Of a DNA stretch of 59,909 nt, positions 18,854 through 29,334 are shown in pieces (position 1 is the first letter of the stretch; every line of letters starts with the position of its first letter). The position numbers and the translations under genes are program-made. The stretch is taken from contig JAPPOQ010000019.1 in NCBI GenBank assembly GCA_028817895.1, positions 1 through 59,909 on the forward strand. Reading direction: 5' to 3'. Source of the DNA: Ahrensia sp. (GTDB lineage Bacteria > Pseudomonadota > Alphaproteobacteria > Rhizobiales > Rhizobiaceae). The notes under the pieces were generated by a model, which made no database searches, had not been told where the DNA came from, and worked only from the letters and a program-made list of their open reading frames with translations.

Positions 18854-20074
18854 TCAACCCTTCACCGCCCTCACGATCTTCTGCGCTGCGTCGTCGAGAT
18901 CGTCGGCGGCTGTCACATCGACATCGCTTTCGTTGAGAATTTTCTTGCCTTCCTCGACCTTCGTGCCCTCCAGCCGCACGACCAGAGGCACTTTCAGCCC
19001 CACATCCTTGACCGCTGCAACAACGCCCTCGGCAATCGTGTCGCAACGCATGATCCCGCCAAAAATATTGACCAAAATTCCCTTCACTTTCGGGTCAGCG
19101 GTGATGATCTTGAAAGCGGCGGTAACCTTCTCGGTCGTCGCGCCGCCGCCTACGTCCAGAAAGTTGGCGGGCTCTGCGCCGTAAAGCTTGATGATATCCA
19201 TGGTCGACATGGCAAGTCCGGCCCCGTTGACCATGCAGCCAATATCGCCATCCAGCGCGACATAGGAGAGGTCATATTTCGAAGCCTCGATCTCTTTCTC
19301 GTCTTCCTCGGTGAGATCGCGTAGGTCTTGCAAATCCTGCTGTCGAAACTCTGCATTATTGTCAAAAGATACCTTGGCATCGAGCACCCGCAGTTGGCCG
19401 TCGGTCATGACGATAAGCGGATTGACCTCAAGCAAGCTCATATCCGTCTCGGTGAAGGCCTTGTAAAGCGTCGGAAAGAGCGACTTTGCGTCTTCGGCCG
19501 CCGCATCTTCCAATTTGAAAGCAGCAATGAGCTTCTCGACGATCGCATCGGTCACGCCCTTCGAATGATCCACATCGATTGTATGGATCTTATCGGGTGT
19601 CTCCTCTGCAACCGCTTCAATGTCCATACCGCCTTCTGTGGACGCCACAAAGGCGACCTTGCCGGTCTCGCGATTGACCAGAATGGAGCAATAGAGCTCG
19701 CGTTCAATGTCGGCTCCGTCTTCGATGTAAAGGCGGTTGACCTGCTTACCGGTTCGTTCTGTGAGAGGCGCGTCCTCATTCGGATCGGTTTGCTTAGTGA
19801 CAAGCGTGTTGCCGAACATCTCATGCGCATTGGCCTTGGCTTCTTCGGCGGAGAAGGACACGCGCACTCCACCCTTGGCATCCGCGCCCAGTTCCTTGAA
19901 CTTGCCCTTGCCGCGCCCGCCGGCATGGATTTGAGATTTCACGACCCAGACCGGACCGGGAAGGGAATCAACGGCCTTGTCGATATGGTCAGCAGACAGG
20001 ATGGGCACGCCATCGGCCACCGGCGCGCCATAGCCTTTGAGAACCTGCTTGGCCTGATATTCATGGATGTTCAT
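18854..20074 (-). CDS. sucC: Succinyl-CoA synthetase beta subunit (ADP/GDP-forming)
   Basis: 406 residues, slightly longer than the usual 386-398. It opens with [19 protein letters not shown], followed by the ATP-grasp segment [26 protein letters not shown] and [19 protein letters not shown], and the CoA-ligase domain with [16 protein letters not shown] near the C-terminus, complete the fold. It partners SucD. mdh ends 86 nt upstream. The typical direct sucC-sucD junction is replaced here by the vapBC-methyltransferase block. Confidence 0.97.
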   Translation of the reverse strand: MNIHEYQAKQVLKGYGAPVADGVPILSADHIDKAVDSLPGPVWVVKSQIHAGGRGKGKFKELGADAKGGVRVSFSAEEAKANAHEMFGNTLVTKQTDPNEDAPLTERTGKQVNRLYIEDGADIERELYCSILVNRETGKVAFVASTEGGMDIEAVAEETPDKIHTIDVDHSKGVTDAIVEKLIAAFKLEDAAAEDAKSLFPTLYKAFTETDMSLLEVNPLIVMTDGQLRVLDAKVSFDNNAEFRQQDLQDLRDLTEEDEKEIEASKYDLSYVALDGDIGCMVNGAGLAMSTMDIIKLYGAEPANFLDVGGGATTEKVTAAFKIITADPKVKGILVNIFGGIMRCDTIAEGVVAAVKDVGLKVPLVVRLEGTKVEEGKKILNESDVDVTAADDLDDAAQKIVRAVKG

Positions 20075-20159
20075 GCTATGGCTTCCCCTGGGATCGTCAT
20101 CTCAATTTGCATCGTCACCTTTGGACAAAGCCGAAGGATGACGCTTGACTATGGTCGGG

Positions 20160-21282
<1,123 letters not shown>

Positions 21283-21350
21283 AGGAAGAATATGGGCAGC
21301 TTTTCTCGAGTCGCGCGTCGGGGTGCTCTAATCGCGATGGCAAGACTCGC

Positions 21351-21539
21351 TTAGAGCAAATCTCGCCCGGATTGAATCGTTTGAGCGCAGGGAGTTTGTG
21401 ACCCGACATTCCTTGATCCAAGGGCGCGCGTGCGACGCCTTGGTGCGGGCACCACAAGGCGGTTTGCGGATATGGGCGCAACACAGTCAGGGTGCAAAGA
21501 AACAAGTTCAAACGATTGCAGATTACTTTTCTTTTTCAT
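21351..21539 (-). CDS. Repeat-encoded small ORF (copy 1)
   Basis: 62 codons from ATG AAA to a TAA formed by the repeat end. It encodes MKKKSNLQSFELVS and ends TPCAQTIQSGRDLL, a frame open in all three repeat copies, with size differences in multiples of three. It may be fortuitous; no family, weak AAGG upstream. Confidence 0.2.
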   Translation of the reverse strand: MKKKSNLQSFELVSLHPDCVAPISANRLVVPAPRRRTRALGSRNVGSQTPCAQTIQSGRDLL

Positions 21540-21690
21540 TGCCTTGCACATCGTTTGCTTGGGTGTCTTTTGTCGCTCTGGCGGCGTCGAAATCCTCGCG
21601 CGATGCCAAGCATCGCTCTGTGGTGTTCTCCTTGCCAGATCGGAAAATCCATCCCATCAAACTGCTCCAATCTGGGCGAGACTTGCTCTA
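21352..21690. repeat. MITE-like repeat, copy 1
   Basis: 339-bp copy of a repeat also found at 33651-33961 and 56819-57130. The ends are imperfect inverted repeats of about 32 bp (GAGCAAATCTCGCCCGGATT and, on the other strand, GAGCAAGTCTCGCCCAGATT) bounded by TA on both sides, as in Tc1/mariner-IS630-type MITEs. No transposase is present. It has 27 bp more than the other copies, as two insertions of 12 and 15 bp. It ends 17 bp from the zapE stop. Confidence 0.85.
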
Positions 21691-21707
21691 GATGACCTGC
21701 GAGAGCC

Positions 21708-22832
21708 TTATCGCTCGGCATTCAACCATTCATCGCTTTGCATTTCGCGCAGACGGGAGACCGTGCGTTCAAACTCAAAGGCTTCGGTGCCCTGATCAGC
21801 CAGGTAGAGTTTGGAGGGGCGATCTTCGGCGGAGGCGATCAGAATGCGGCCAGTGTCATATAGCGTATCGATCAAGGCGATGAAGCGCTTGGCCGCATTG
21901 CGCTCATCATATTGCATTACCGGGATGTTTTCGATGAACACGGTGCGAAAGCGTTCAGCGATTGCGAGATAGTCGCCCGTGCCGAGCGGCTTTTTGCACA
22001 AAGCATCGAAATCCGTGCGCAACAGACCGCCACAGCTCGCTGGAAAGGTCAGTTTGCGCCCCGCCACGTTCAAAGTCGCCGGTTCGACGCGTTGGTCCGC
22101 TGTCATGTCCTGCCACAGCGCGTCGAACGTGGTGTATCGATTGTCGCCGGTCATGTAGGCGTCGGAATTGATCAGCTTCTCCATGCGATAGTCGGTGGCG
22201 GAGGCCAGTTCAATAACGTCGACGCGCTCCTTGAGCAGCGCAACAAAAGGCATGAAGTAGGACCGGTTGAGACCGTTCCTGTACAGATTGTCGGGATGGA
22301 CGTTGGACGTTGCGACAATCGTCACGCCATGATCGATCAAACCGGTGAACAGGCGCGCAAGGATCATTGCGTCGGCTGCATCCGTTACAGCAAATTCATC
22401 GAAGCAGAGCAGTCGCGCTTCCTTGGCGAATTGTGCGGCGAGCGGCGGAATCGGGTCTGCGCTGCGTTCTTTGGCCGTCTTTAAGCCCTGACGCCAGGCA
22501 TGAACACGCGCGTGAACGTCCTGCATGAAGGCATGGAAGTGCACCCGCCGTTTCGGTTCAGTGCGGGCCATGGCAAAGAACATGTCCATGAGCATGGATT
22601 TGCCGCGCCCCACACCGCCCCAGATATAGGCGCCTCGTGGCCCAGCCGCGGGCTTTTTTGCCTTGTTGAAGAACCAACCCAACGCACTCGCCTTGTTGGC
22701 AAGTTTTGGCGCATGCAGTGCTTCCAACAAAGTGTCGAGCGCTTCGATCGTAGCGCTTTGAGCCGGGTCGGCAGTCAGTTGACCGGCAGCAACACGCCGT
22801 TCAATCTCGGCTTTCAGGCCCTTCGGGTTCAT
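21708..22832 (-). CDS. zapE: Cell division protein ZapE (AFG1-like ATPase)
   Basis: 374 residues. Walker A GGVGRGKSMLMDMFF near residue 71 and Walker B LLCFDEFAVTDAADAMIL near residue 150 identify the AFG1/ZapE ATPase family, followed by TSNVHPDNLYRNGLNR (sensor region). ZapE in E. coli associates with the Z-ring late in division; the mitochondrial homologue handles misfolded inner-membrane proteins. In Hyphomicrobiales it often lies near mdh, as here, with a repeat element between them. Confidence 0.93.
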   Translation of the reverse strand: MNPKGLKAEIERRVAAGQLTADPAQSATIEALDTLLEALHAPKLANKASALGWFFNKAKKPAAGPRGAYIWGGVGRGKSMLMDMFFAMARTEPKRRVHFHAFMQDVHARVHAWRQGLKTAKERSADPIPPLAAQFAKEARLLCFDEFAVTDAADAMILARLFTGLIDHGVTIVATSNVHPDNLYRNGLNRSYFMPFVALLKERVDVIELASATDYRMEKLINSDAYMTGDNRYTTFDALWQDMTADQRVEPATLNVAGRKLTFPASCGGLLRTDFDALCKKPLGTGDYLAIAERFRTVFIENIPVMQYDERNAAKRFIALIDTLYDTGRILIASAEDRPSKLYLADQGTEAFEFERTVSRLREMQSDEWLNAER

Positions 22833-22865
22833 TGCATATATGCGCCCAGCAGCGCCTGACGAGTT

Positions 22866-23468
22866 CTAGCGTGTAAACGAAATCGCTCCGCCGGTCTTGG
22901 TCGAACCGTCAAAGCGTGTGTCACCAGAACGGAAAAGCGATGCGGCCTGACTGCCTGAGGAATCGACCAGCACCACCTGTTTTCCCTTCACATCCCAAGC
23001 CTGGACATCGGAAATCGCCGGCGCCGTGCAGCCACGGGAGGCGGCGCGATAGCCACCGGACCATTTGGTCAATGCAAGGAAAATCTGGCAGTTGGAGCCG
23101 CCGGTGCTCACCGTCCAGGCTCCGATCATCGCCTGGCGCGTGACAGGCTGCGCCGCCGCTGCGGGATCCGCCCCAGGTGTTTGCACTTCCGGCACAGCCT
23201 GTGGTGTTTCCACCGCAGCCACTTCCGTTTGGGGCGGCTGCACGGGCTGCAATTGCTGGTTCTGAACCGGCTGACGCGGCGCAGGTGTTATTGGAGTGGC
23301 AGCCTGCTGATTGGTCGGCAGGCTGGTTGTGTTGTTGGACTGGCCAAAGCCAAATCCGCGCGTGCATCCGGTGGCAATCAGCGCTGCGCAAAAGATCAAA
23401 GTTGGCGCTTGCAGGCGCTGCCAGTTTCGACCGATCGCGCTCGCGCCCTGCGTGGCGAGCTTCACCAT
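22866..23468 (-). CDS. Omp19-like lipoprotein (AprI/Inh protease-inhibitor domain)
   Basis: About 200 residues from ATG 23468. A lipobox ALIATGC (Cys about 34) marks a lipoprotein. A Pro/Gln-rich linker leads to a C-terminal beta-barrel domain starting near MIGAWTVSTGGSNCQIFLAL and containing SRGCTAPAISDVQAWDVKGKQ, which matches the AprI/Inh domain of Brucella Omp19, an outer-membrane-anchored protease inhibitor. Two cysteines can form the family disulfide. An upstream in-frame start at 23522 is possible but would give an over-long N-region. Confidence 0.8.
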   Translation of the reverse strand: MVKLATQGASAIGRNWQRLQAPTLIFCAALIATGCTRGFGFGQSNNTTSLPTNQQAATPITPAPRQPVQNQQLQPVQPPQTEVAAVETPQAVPEVQTPGADPAAAAQPVTRQAMIGAWTVSTGGSNCQIFLALTKWSGGYRAASRGCTAPAISDVQAWDVKGKQVVLVDSSGSQAASLFRSGDTRFDGSTKTGGAISFTR

Positions 23469-23640
23469 ATCCGTAGTCCTTGTCCCCAAAACCATGGTTG
23501 CTGGTTGTTCGATGTTCGCCAATCGACCACAGCATCCCGCATCTATTGCGGGTTTAGGGCAATAAAATGGTCGAGTACACCGCAGTGTGCAAGGTTTTGG
23601 TGCCCGTGACCCTTAGGACACAGCCAATTTGAGGGCAGCA

Positions 23641-24123
23641 TTACGGTTTCGCCGCCGCTTCCATCAAACCATTGATCGCCCCGTTCATGACCTCAAACTG
23701 CTTGTCTGCACCTTGGATGCTGTAGCGATCCTTGAGTGCTTGTGGCGAAAGTGCACCCATCATGGTCTGACCATCCTGAGACCAGATGAGGATGCGCATG
23801 GGCAGGTCGAGCGCAGCCTTTGGAGCCGCTTGCATGATCGGCGTTCCAAGTTTTGGATTTCCGAACAGAACCACGGTGCTTGGGGTAAGTTCAAGCCCGG
23901 CGCTTTTGGCTCCGGCTGCATGGTCTATGCGCGCAAAAAGGGTGGGAGGGCCGTTTTCGATGGCGGCTACCAGCCGATCTGCGGTCACTTCAACGCTGTG
24001 AGGGCTGGTTTTCGTAATCCACCGTTCCGCCGCCATGGTCATGACGGCAAAACTGGTGGCAAAGATCAGTGCAAGTCCGGCGAAAATGGCCTTCTGTGTG
24101 GACTGATTACGAAGACTCTGCAT
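23641..24123 (-). CDS. DUF302 family exported protein
   Basis: 160 residues from ATG 24123, which follows GGAGGAG at ideal spacing. A hydrophobic segment (AIFAGLALIFATSFAVMTMA) anchors or exports it. The remaining domain, with SVEVTADRLVAAIENGPPTLFARIDHAAGA and VLFGNPKLGTPIMQAAPKAALDLPMRI, is typical of DUF302, a small alpha/beta fold of unknown function that often lies near redox-repair genes. It sits 45 nt downstream of msrA on the same strand. Confidence 0.85.
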   Translation of the reverse strand: MQSLRNQSTQKAIFAGLALIFATSFAVMTMAAERWITKTSPHSVEVTADRLVAAIENGPPTLFARIDHAAGAKSAGLELTPSTVVLFGNPKLGTPIMQAAPKAALDLPMRILIWSQDGQTMMGALSPQALKDRYSIQGADKQFEVMNGAINGLMEAAAKP

Positions 24124-24167
24124 GAAACGCTCCTCCTTGCACGTTGACCAGGGTCCTGACCCTAGCC

Positions 24168-24782
24168 CTAGCTCGTTTTGGCGATGCCCTGATAGGCTTG
24201 CTCTCCCCAAAGTGCCTTCACACCCGAATCTCGACCGCAAGACCTGCGGTAGAAGTTGTAGCGGATCGGGTTCTTGCTCGCGTAGTTCTGATGATAGTCC
24301 TCAGCGGCTGTGAACGGTTTTGCCGTTGTGATCTCTGTAGCGAGTGGTTTGCCAAGAACGCCTTCTGTTTCCGCTTGAACAGTCTTGGCAGTCTTCAATT
24401 GCGCATCAGTGGTTGCATAGATCGCCGTTGTGTAGGAATGCCCGCGGTCGCAAAACTGGCCGCCTGCATCTGTTGGATCGACGGATCTGTAAAAGATGCG
24501 AAGCAGGGTCGCATAATCAATTTTGCTGTCATCATAAGTGACTTTCACCGCCTCGCGATGCCCGGCTGCTACATGGTTTTTGTAAGTCGGATTGGCTGTT
24601 GTTCCACCCGTATAGCCGGATACAACGTCAACAACCCCTTTGACCTTCTCAAAGTCCTTTTCGATGCACCAGAAACATCCACCGGCGAGAATGGCGGTTT
24701 GCTGTGCTGCGATTGCGGTCGCAATAGGCGCCGCAGTCAGCGTGGTTGCTAGGGCGGCGGAGGCGAGAAGCGTTCTGATCAT
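24168..24782 (-). CDS. msrA: Peptide-methionine (S)-S-oxide reductase
   Basis: 204 residues. The catalytic GGCFWCIEKDFEKVKGV is near residue 34, and YHQNYASKNP and YTTAIYATTDAQ are family motifs. A 25-residue N-terminal extension rich in Ala and Thr looks like a signal peptide, so it is probably a periplasmic MsrA that repairs oxidised methionine in exported proteins. The C-terminal cysteine (SCGRDSGVKALWG) is the resolving type. DUF302 follows on the same strand. Confidence 0.93.
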   Translation of the reverse strand: MIRTLLASAALATTLTAAPIATAIAAQQTAILAGGCFWCIEKDFEKVKGVVDVVSGYTGGTTANPTYKNHVAAGHREAVKVTYDDSKIDYATLLRIFYRSVDPTDAGGQFCDRGHSYTTAIYATTDAQLKTAKTVQAETEGVLGKPLATEITTAKPFTAAEDYHQNYASKNPIRYNFYRRSCGRDSGVKALWGEQAYQGIAKTS

Positions 24783-24861
24783 GACAGGTCTGTCTGCTTG
24801 GTTGCGTTGGCCACAACGTGCTGAGCGAATGCGGCATTCACAAGGAACATCTGCTCAACAC

Positions 24862-24888
24862 CGCGTGAACCAAGCTTGGGTTCACGCG
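24862..24888. other. Stem-loop between msrA and the His-rich gene
   Basis: Perfect 10-bp stem CGCGTGAACC/GGTTCACGCG around AAGCTTG. It lacks a T-run on either strand, so it is not a clear rho-independent terminator but may stabilise the 3' end of the minus-strand transcript from 24909-25346. Confidence 0.4.
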
Positions 24889-24908
24889 TTAAGGCCGAAG
24901 CGACGTGA

Positions 24909-25346
24909 TCAGTAGCGATAGATCAGGTCATTGCGCACCCACACGCATGTGCGCACGGCTTTGCGCTTGCCGATCCAGTGCAGCTCGTCCCGGCAGTACT
25001 TCGTGCGATTGTGGAGCGTTGGCCTGGCGTAGCGCCTATGGCTTCGATGTTTGCGATATCCGTGATGACGCCGCGTCTTGCGGTAGCTGCGTGTGTGGTA
25101 TCGGTGCCCATGATGATACTGTCGCCGGTGGCTGCGACGGATCGTACGGCGCTTGACCGGCTGAACATGATAGCGCGGCGGATGATACTGTCCCGGTTGC
25201 GGCAGATGATCGTTGCGTAGAACAGGCAATCCGTCATACCCGGCAGAGCTGCAACCATAAAGGCAGTGGTGGCGAGACTCGGCCTGGGCCGACGCGGCAA
25301 AAAGCATCGCGGAAAGCGACACAAACAGGACAGCAAAAAAACGCAT
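24909..25346 (-). CDS. Small exported His/Arg-rich protein
   Basis: 145 residues from ATG 25346 with GGAG upstream. The signal peptide RFFAVLFVSLSAMLFAASAQA is followed by a very basic domain dominated by His, Arg and Tyr (for example RRSHRRQYHHGHRYHTRSYR) and four cysteines in the mature part. The His clusters suggest metal binding in the periplasm; that is inference, and no family is recognised. It lies between msrA and the sdh operon, with a strong hairpin 20 nt after its stop. Confidence 0.7.
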   Translation of the reverse strand: MRFFAVLFVSLSAMLFAASAQAESRHHCLYGCSSAGYDGLPVLRNDHLPQPGQYHPPRYHVQPVKRRTIRRSHRRQYHHGHRYHTRSYRKTRRHHGYRKHRSHRRYARPTLHNRTKYCRDELHWIGKRKAVRTCVWVRNDLIYRY

Positions 25347-25498
25347 AGATACTTCTCCATTGCTGGCCGCTTGGGTTGGCGAATGCTTCGCCGGGGTGCC
25401 GCATCCCGATCTTGTGTCCGCGAGAAACTGGCTCCCGTACACGCCAACCAAACCCATTGTGTTGTCCCAATGGCCTAGCTCAACCCTATCCAAATTCT

Positions 25499-25527
25499 TT
25501 GACGTCGTCTTGTGCCTCAACTAAACA
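25499..25527 (+). promoter_or_regulatory. Sigma-70-type promoter of sdhCDAB
   Basis: TTGACG, a 17-nt spacer and TAAACA lie 36 bp upstream of the sdhC start. This is the best vegetative promoter match before the sdh operon. Confidence 0.55.
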
Positions 25528-25562
25528 AGGTAAAGATTTCAAAGCCATCACGACAAGAGATC

Positions 25563-25979
25563 ATGAGCGATACGACCTCCAGCATGAAAGAACGGCCGCT
25601 CAGCCCGCATCTTTCCATCTACAAACCTATACCCACCATGGTGATGTCGATCATGCATCGCATCACGGGAGCGGCGCTTTATTTCGGAACTCTGCTCGTG
25701 GCGTGGTGGCTTCTGGCAACGGCTGCCGGCGCTGAAAGCTTTGCGACGATGAACTGGTTCTTCGGCTCCATCATCGGTAAGCTTATTCTATTCGGATACA
25801 CTTGGGCGCTCATTCATCACATGCTGGGTGGCATCAAGCATCTGGTGCAGGACACGGGTGCGGCATTGGACAAAAACTTCACCACCCAGATGGCCAAGGT
25901 TCATATTTTCGCCTCGATCGCTCTGACCCTGTTCATGTGGGGTGTCATCCTCATGACCGGCATGACTGGAGGTGCGTGA
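25563..25979 (+). CDS. sdhC: Succinate dehydrogenase cytochrome b556 subunit
   Basis: 138 residues, three membrane helices. [14 protein letters not shown] at the N-terminus and [11 protein letters not shown] with the quinone-site Ser/Arg are SdhC signatures; [15 protein letters not shown] carries the axial haem histidine. It anchors SdhAB and contributes the haem b and ubiquinone site. The ATG 25563 start matches the family N-terminus. Its stop overlaps the sdhD start by one base (TGATG). Confidence 0.95.
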   Translation: MSDTTSSMKERPLSPHLSIYKPIPTMVMSIMHRITGAALYFGTLLVAWWLLATAAGAESFATMNWFFGSIIGKLILFGYTWALIHHMLGGIKHLVQDTGAALDKNFTTQMAKVHIFASIALTLFMWGVILMTGMTGGA

Positions 25980-26365
25980 TGGACAATGGTCGCTTCCAAA
26001 CGCCGCTGTCTCGGGTGCGTGGTCTTGGCTCGGCCAAGGATGGTACTGAGCATTTTTGGCGTCAGCGCCTCACAGCAATGGCCAATGTCGTTTTGATCAT
26101 CGCCTTTGCCTGGATCGTCATTTCGCTCAACGGCGCAAGCTATGAGCAAACTGTCGCATATCTTTCCTCGCCCTTTGCGAGCGTCGTGCTGCTGCTGGTT
26201 CTGGCTTCAGGCATCTACCACATGAAATTGGGCATGCAGGTCATCATTGAAGACTATGTGCATGGTGGTGCCGGCAAACTGCTGCTGATCGGCAATACAT
26301 TTTTCTGCATCGCGCTGGCCCTGGCCTGTGGCTTTGCTGTTCTCAAACTCGGCTTTGGAGGCTGA
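25979..26365 (+). CDS. sdhD: Succinate dehydrogenase membrane anchor subunit
   Basis: 128 residues with three hydrophobic helices. [22 protein letters not shown] and [18 protein letters not shown], with the haem-ligand histidine, are typical of alphaproteobacterial SdhD. It overlaps sdhC by one base and sdhA starts 7 nt later, so all three are co-translated. Confidence 0.95.
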   Translation: MDNGRFQTPLSRVRGLGSAKDGTEHFWRQRLTAMANVVLIIAFAWIVISLNGASYEQTVAYLSSPFASVVLLLVLASGIYHMKLGMQVIIEDYVHGGAGKLLLIGNTFFCIALALACGFAVLKLGFGG

Positions 26366-26371
26366 CCTGCC

Positions 26372-28231
26372 GTGGCAAAAGCGTCATCAAAGAAAGAGAC
26401 ATCAAACGGCAAAGCCGAAGCCGCTGCAAAGCCGAGCCTTAAAGGCGTCTACGCCTTCATCGACCACACCGTGGATGTCTGCGTCGTCGGCGCGGGCGGT
26501 GCCGGCCTGCGTGCCACCTTGGGCGCCGCTCAGGCAGGGCTGAAAACGGCTTGTATCACCAAGGTTTTCCCGACGCGCTCGCACACGGTTGCTGCGCAGG
26601 GTGGGGTTGCGGCGTCGCTTGGCAATATGGGCAAGGATACGTGGCAGTGGCACATGTATGACACCGTCAAGGGGTCAGACTGGCTCGGCGATCAGGATGC
26701 GATTGAATATCTGTGTCGTGAAGCTCCCAAGGCCGTTTACGAACTGGACCATTTCGGCGTGCCCTTTTCGCGCACCGAACAAGGCACGATCTATCAGCGC
26801 CCCTTTGGCGGCATGACGACCGAATTTGGCGAAGGGCCGCCTGCCCAGCGCACCTGTGCGGCGGCTGACCGCACCGGCCACGCCATTTTGCACACGCTTT
26901 ACGGCCAGAGCCTAAAATATGATGCAGAGTTCTACATCGAATATTTCGCCATCGATCTGATCATGGAAGACGGCGCTTGCCGTGGTGTTGTCGCCATGGA
27001 TCTGGCTACGGGCGAAATTCACCGCTTCCGCGCGCACAAGACCATTCTGGCTACGGGCGGCTATGGCCGGGCCTATTTCTCCTGCACCTCGGCACATACC
27101 TGCACGGGTGACGGCAATGCGATGGTGCTGCGCGCCGGACTGCCGCTGCAGGACATGGAATTCGTGCAGTTTCACCCGACCGGGATTTACGGCGCTGGCT
27201 GTCTGATCACCGAAGGGTCGCGCGGCGAGGGCGGTTATCTCGTCAATTCCGAAGGCGAGCGTTTCATGGAGCGTTATGCGCCGTCCGTGAAAGACCTTGC
27301 ACCACGCGACATGGTGAGCCGGTCCATGACGATGGAAATCCGCGAAGGTCGCGGTGTCGGTCCGAAGGGTGATCACATATATCTGCATCTCGATCATCTC
27401 GATGCAGACCTGCTCGCCGAACGTCTGCCCGGCATTTCAGAAAGCGCGAAGATCTTTGCCGGTGTGGATGTGACGCGTGAGCCAATCCCAGTCATCCCGA
27501 CCGTCCATTACAATATGGGCGGCATCCCCACCAACTATCACGGAGAGGTTGTCACGAAGCTTGATGGCGATCCCGATCACGTCGTGCCGGGTCTCATGGC
27601 AGTCGGCGAGGCAGCTTGCGTTTCCGTGCATGGTTCAAACCGGCTGGGGTCCAATTCGCTGATCGACCTTGTTGTCTTTGGTCGCGCCGCCGGTCTGCGT
27701 TGCGCCGAGACGCTGACGCCGGGCCAGAGTCACGCGCCGCTGCCAGCCGATGCGGGCGACAATTCGCTGGCGCGGCTCGACTATTTCCGTCACGCCGATG
27801 GCGGCACGCCAACGGCCAAACTGCGCGACGACATGCAGGCCTGGATGCAGTCCAACTGCGCCGTCTTCCGCACCTCTGAAATTCTCGATGAGGGGCATGA
27901 GAAAATCCACGAAGTGTGGAATGCGTCGGATGATATCAGCGTGTCGGATCGCGGCCTGATCTGGAACACCGATCTGGTGGAATCGATGGAGTATGACAAT
28001 CTCATCAGCCAGGCGGTCGTGACCATGGATTCGGCGCAAAACCGCAAGGAAAGCCGTGGCGCTCACGCCCATGAGGATTATCCGGATCGTGACGACAAAA
28101 ACTGGATGCACCACACGCTGGCTTTCGCGGATGTCGATGCCAAAACGGTGAGCCTCGACACGCGACCGGTGCACACCTACACGCTGTCAAACGAGGTGAG
28201 CTACATCAAGCCAAAGGCGCGGGTGTATTAG
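26372..28231 (+). CDS. sdhA: Succinate dehydrogenase flavoprotein subunit
   Basis: 619 residues from a GTG start, about 10-15 more than most SdhA because of an Ala/Lys-rich N-terminus. FAD motif [14 protein letters not shown], the FAD-linked histidine in [11 protein letters not shown], catalytic [15 protein letters not shown] and the C-terminal [15 protein letters not shown] are all present. It oxidises succinate to fumarate and passes electrons to SdhB. Normally sdhB follows immediately; here three accessory genes intervene. Confidence 0.97.
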   Translation: MAKASSKKETSNGKAEAAAKPSLKGVYAFIDHTVDVCVVGAGGAGLRATLGAAQAGLKTACITKVFPTRSHTVAAQGGVAASLGNMGKDTWQWHMYDTVKGSDWLGDQDAIEYLCREAPKAVYELDHFGVPFSRTEQGTIYQRPFGGMTTEFGEGPPAQRTCAAADRTGHAILHTLYGQSLKYDAEFYIEYFAIDLIMEDGACRGVVAMDLATGEIHRFRAHKTILATGGYGRAYFSCTSAHTCTGDGNAMVLRAGLPLQDMEFVQFHPTGIYGAGCLITEGSRGEGGYLVNSEGERFMERYAPSVKDLAPRDMVSRSMTMEIREGRGVGPKGDHIYLHLDHLDADLLAERLPGISESAKIFAGVDVTREPIPVIPTVHYNMGGIPTNYHGEVVTKLDGDPDHVVPGLMAVGEAACVSVHGSNRLGSNSLIDLVVFGRAAGLRCAETLTPGQSHAPLPADAGDNSLARLDYFRHADGGTPTAKLRDDMQAWMQSNCAVFRTSEILDEGHEKIHEVWNASDDISVSDRGLIWNTDLVESMEYDNLISQAVVTMDSAQNRKESRGAHAHEDYPDRDDKNWMHHTLAFADVDAKTVSLDTRPVHTYTLSNEVSYIKPKARVY

Positions 28232-28240
28232 GATTGCGAC

Positions 28241-28522
28241 ATGATCAAGCTGCCCGGCGTTCCTGAGGATCTTGGCGAGACGCTCGCGCGCCTTGACGGG
28301 CGGAATCCGACGGAGGACGAACGGTTGCGGCTTGCGCCCGACTTGGAGGTCGACGACTTTCTTCCGAACTCGACGACGACCAGACGGAAAAGTCGCCGTC
28401 TTGATCCCGACCCGGTCTCTATTCTGCTTGCAGCAATCGGCGCGCTTGGTTCGGTCGCGTCATTGGCTGCATATGTCGAATTCCGCCGTGAGAAAAAGGC
28501 TCAGCGGCTGAAGGCTCGGTGA
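28241..28522 (+). CDS. Small single-helix membrane protein inserted after sdhA
   Basis: 93 residues from ATG 28241, 9 nt after sdhA. A polar, acidic N-terminal half (residues 1-56) is followed by one hydrophobic helix (PVSILLAAIGALGSVASLAAY, about residues 58-78) and a basic tail (FRREKKAQRLKAR). The basic tail suggests an outside-N, inside-C orientation. No family is recognised. It is the first of three genes placed between sdhA and sdhB and may anchor the next two at the membrane; that is inference. Confidence 0.6.
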   Translation: MIKLPGVPEDLGETLARLDGRNPTEDERLRLAPDLEVDDFLPNSTTTRRKSRRLDPDPVSILLAAIGALGSVASLAAYVEFRREKKAQRLKAR

Positions 28523-28552
28523 TCTGCTGTAAGGGCAAGGGCAATCGGAAGC

Positions 28553-28981
28553 TTGCGAGAGGCTTTGGGAGAGATCGAACGTGCACTGGGAGACCTGGAA
28601 AGGCTTATCGGCAAATATGATCACGAAAACGGATCGGATCGTCCTGTGCTTTCGGCCCGAGCTGAGTTCGGTGCCGTTCCACCCATGTTCGATTTCTTTG
28701 AGTTCTCAGTTTATCAGATGATAGGTCAGCGCGTAACCAAGGCCTTTGATCGCTGCGTTTCCGACACATATGAAGTTATGGATTGCATCGAGGATGGCGC
28801 AATGGATGTGCCGTCCGACCTTTTTTCTGAGTTGCGTGACCTTCAGAGTCGATTGAACGATCTTCGTTACCAGAAGCGCTCTCTCGCCGAAGTTCTGTCT
28901 GGTACACAATCAGCTTCTCAGCGTATGCTTCAGATCATCGACGATTTCGAGCGTCACATCGTGTTTGATCGAGCGTCATGA
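28553..28981 (+). CDS. Helical protein upstream of vapD (candidate antitoxin or partner)
   Basis: 142 residues from TTG 28553, preceded by GGAAG. Predominantly helical with heptad-like stretches at both ends (EALGEIERALGDLERLIGKY and DLFSELRDLQSRLNDLRYQK); the middle has two cysteines. No family is recognised. Its stop overlaps the next start (ATGA), the arrangement typical of an antitoxin before a toxin. Base composition here and in vapD is visibly lower in G+C than sdhA/sdhB. Confidence 0.55.
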   Translation: MREALGEIERALGDLERLIGKYDHENGSDRPVLSARAEFGAVPPMFDFFEFSVYQMIGQRVTKAFDRCVSDTYEVMDCIEDGAMDVPSDLFSELRDLQSRLNDLRYQKRSLAEVLSGTQSASQRMLQIIDDFERHIVFDRAS

Positions 28982-29334
28982 CCCGACTCGGACACAACAG
29001 CGCAGGCAGGAATGGTTCGATGTATGCGATTACATTCAACTTGGATACAGATACGCTGAAGAAGAGCTATCACAACGATTCGTGGCAGAATGCCTATAAT
29101 GACATCGGTAAGTTTCTAAGAGAGCGCGGTTTTGACAGGCAACAAGGTAGCGTCTATTTTGGTGAAGAGACCGTAGATACGGTTTCCTGTCAAACTGCCG
29201 TCCAACGTTTGACGTTGGCCTACGAATGGTTTGCTCCCTCGGTTCGCGATATTCGTATGTTGCGTATTGAAGACAATAATGACCTCCAACCCGCGATAGA
29301 GCTAGCGCTCGAAGCCAGAAAGATGGCCTCCTAA
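28978..29334 (+). CDS. vapD: VapD-family (Cas2-like) endoribonuclease
   Basis: 118 residues from ATG 28978 (coupled to the preceding stop), or 104 from ATG 29020, which gives the classical VapD start [35 protein letters not shown] and [21 protein letters not shown] are near-diagnostic of VapD, a ferredoxin-fold ribonuclease related to Cas2 and known in toxin-antitoxin loci (Helicobacter, Haemophilus). Conserved Asp near the first strand is present. The stop overlaps the sdhB start (TAATG), so it is embedded in the sdh operon. Confidence 0.85.
   Translation: MTRLGHNSAGRNGSMYAITFNLDTDTLKKSYHNDSWQNAYNDIGKFLRERGFDRQQGSVYFGEETVDTVSCQTAVQRLTLAYEWFAPSVRDIRMLRIEDNNDLQPAIELALEARKMAS

Noticed and set aside
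24862-24888. Rho-independent terminator
   Set aside because: Strong stem but no T-run on either strand; listed as a stem-loop only.
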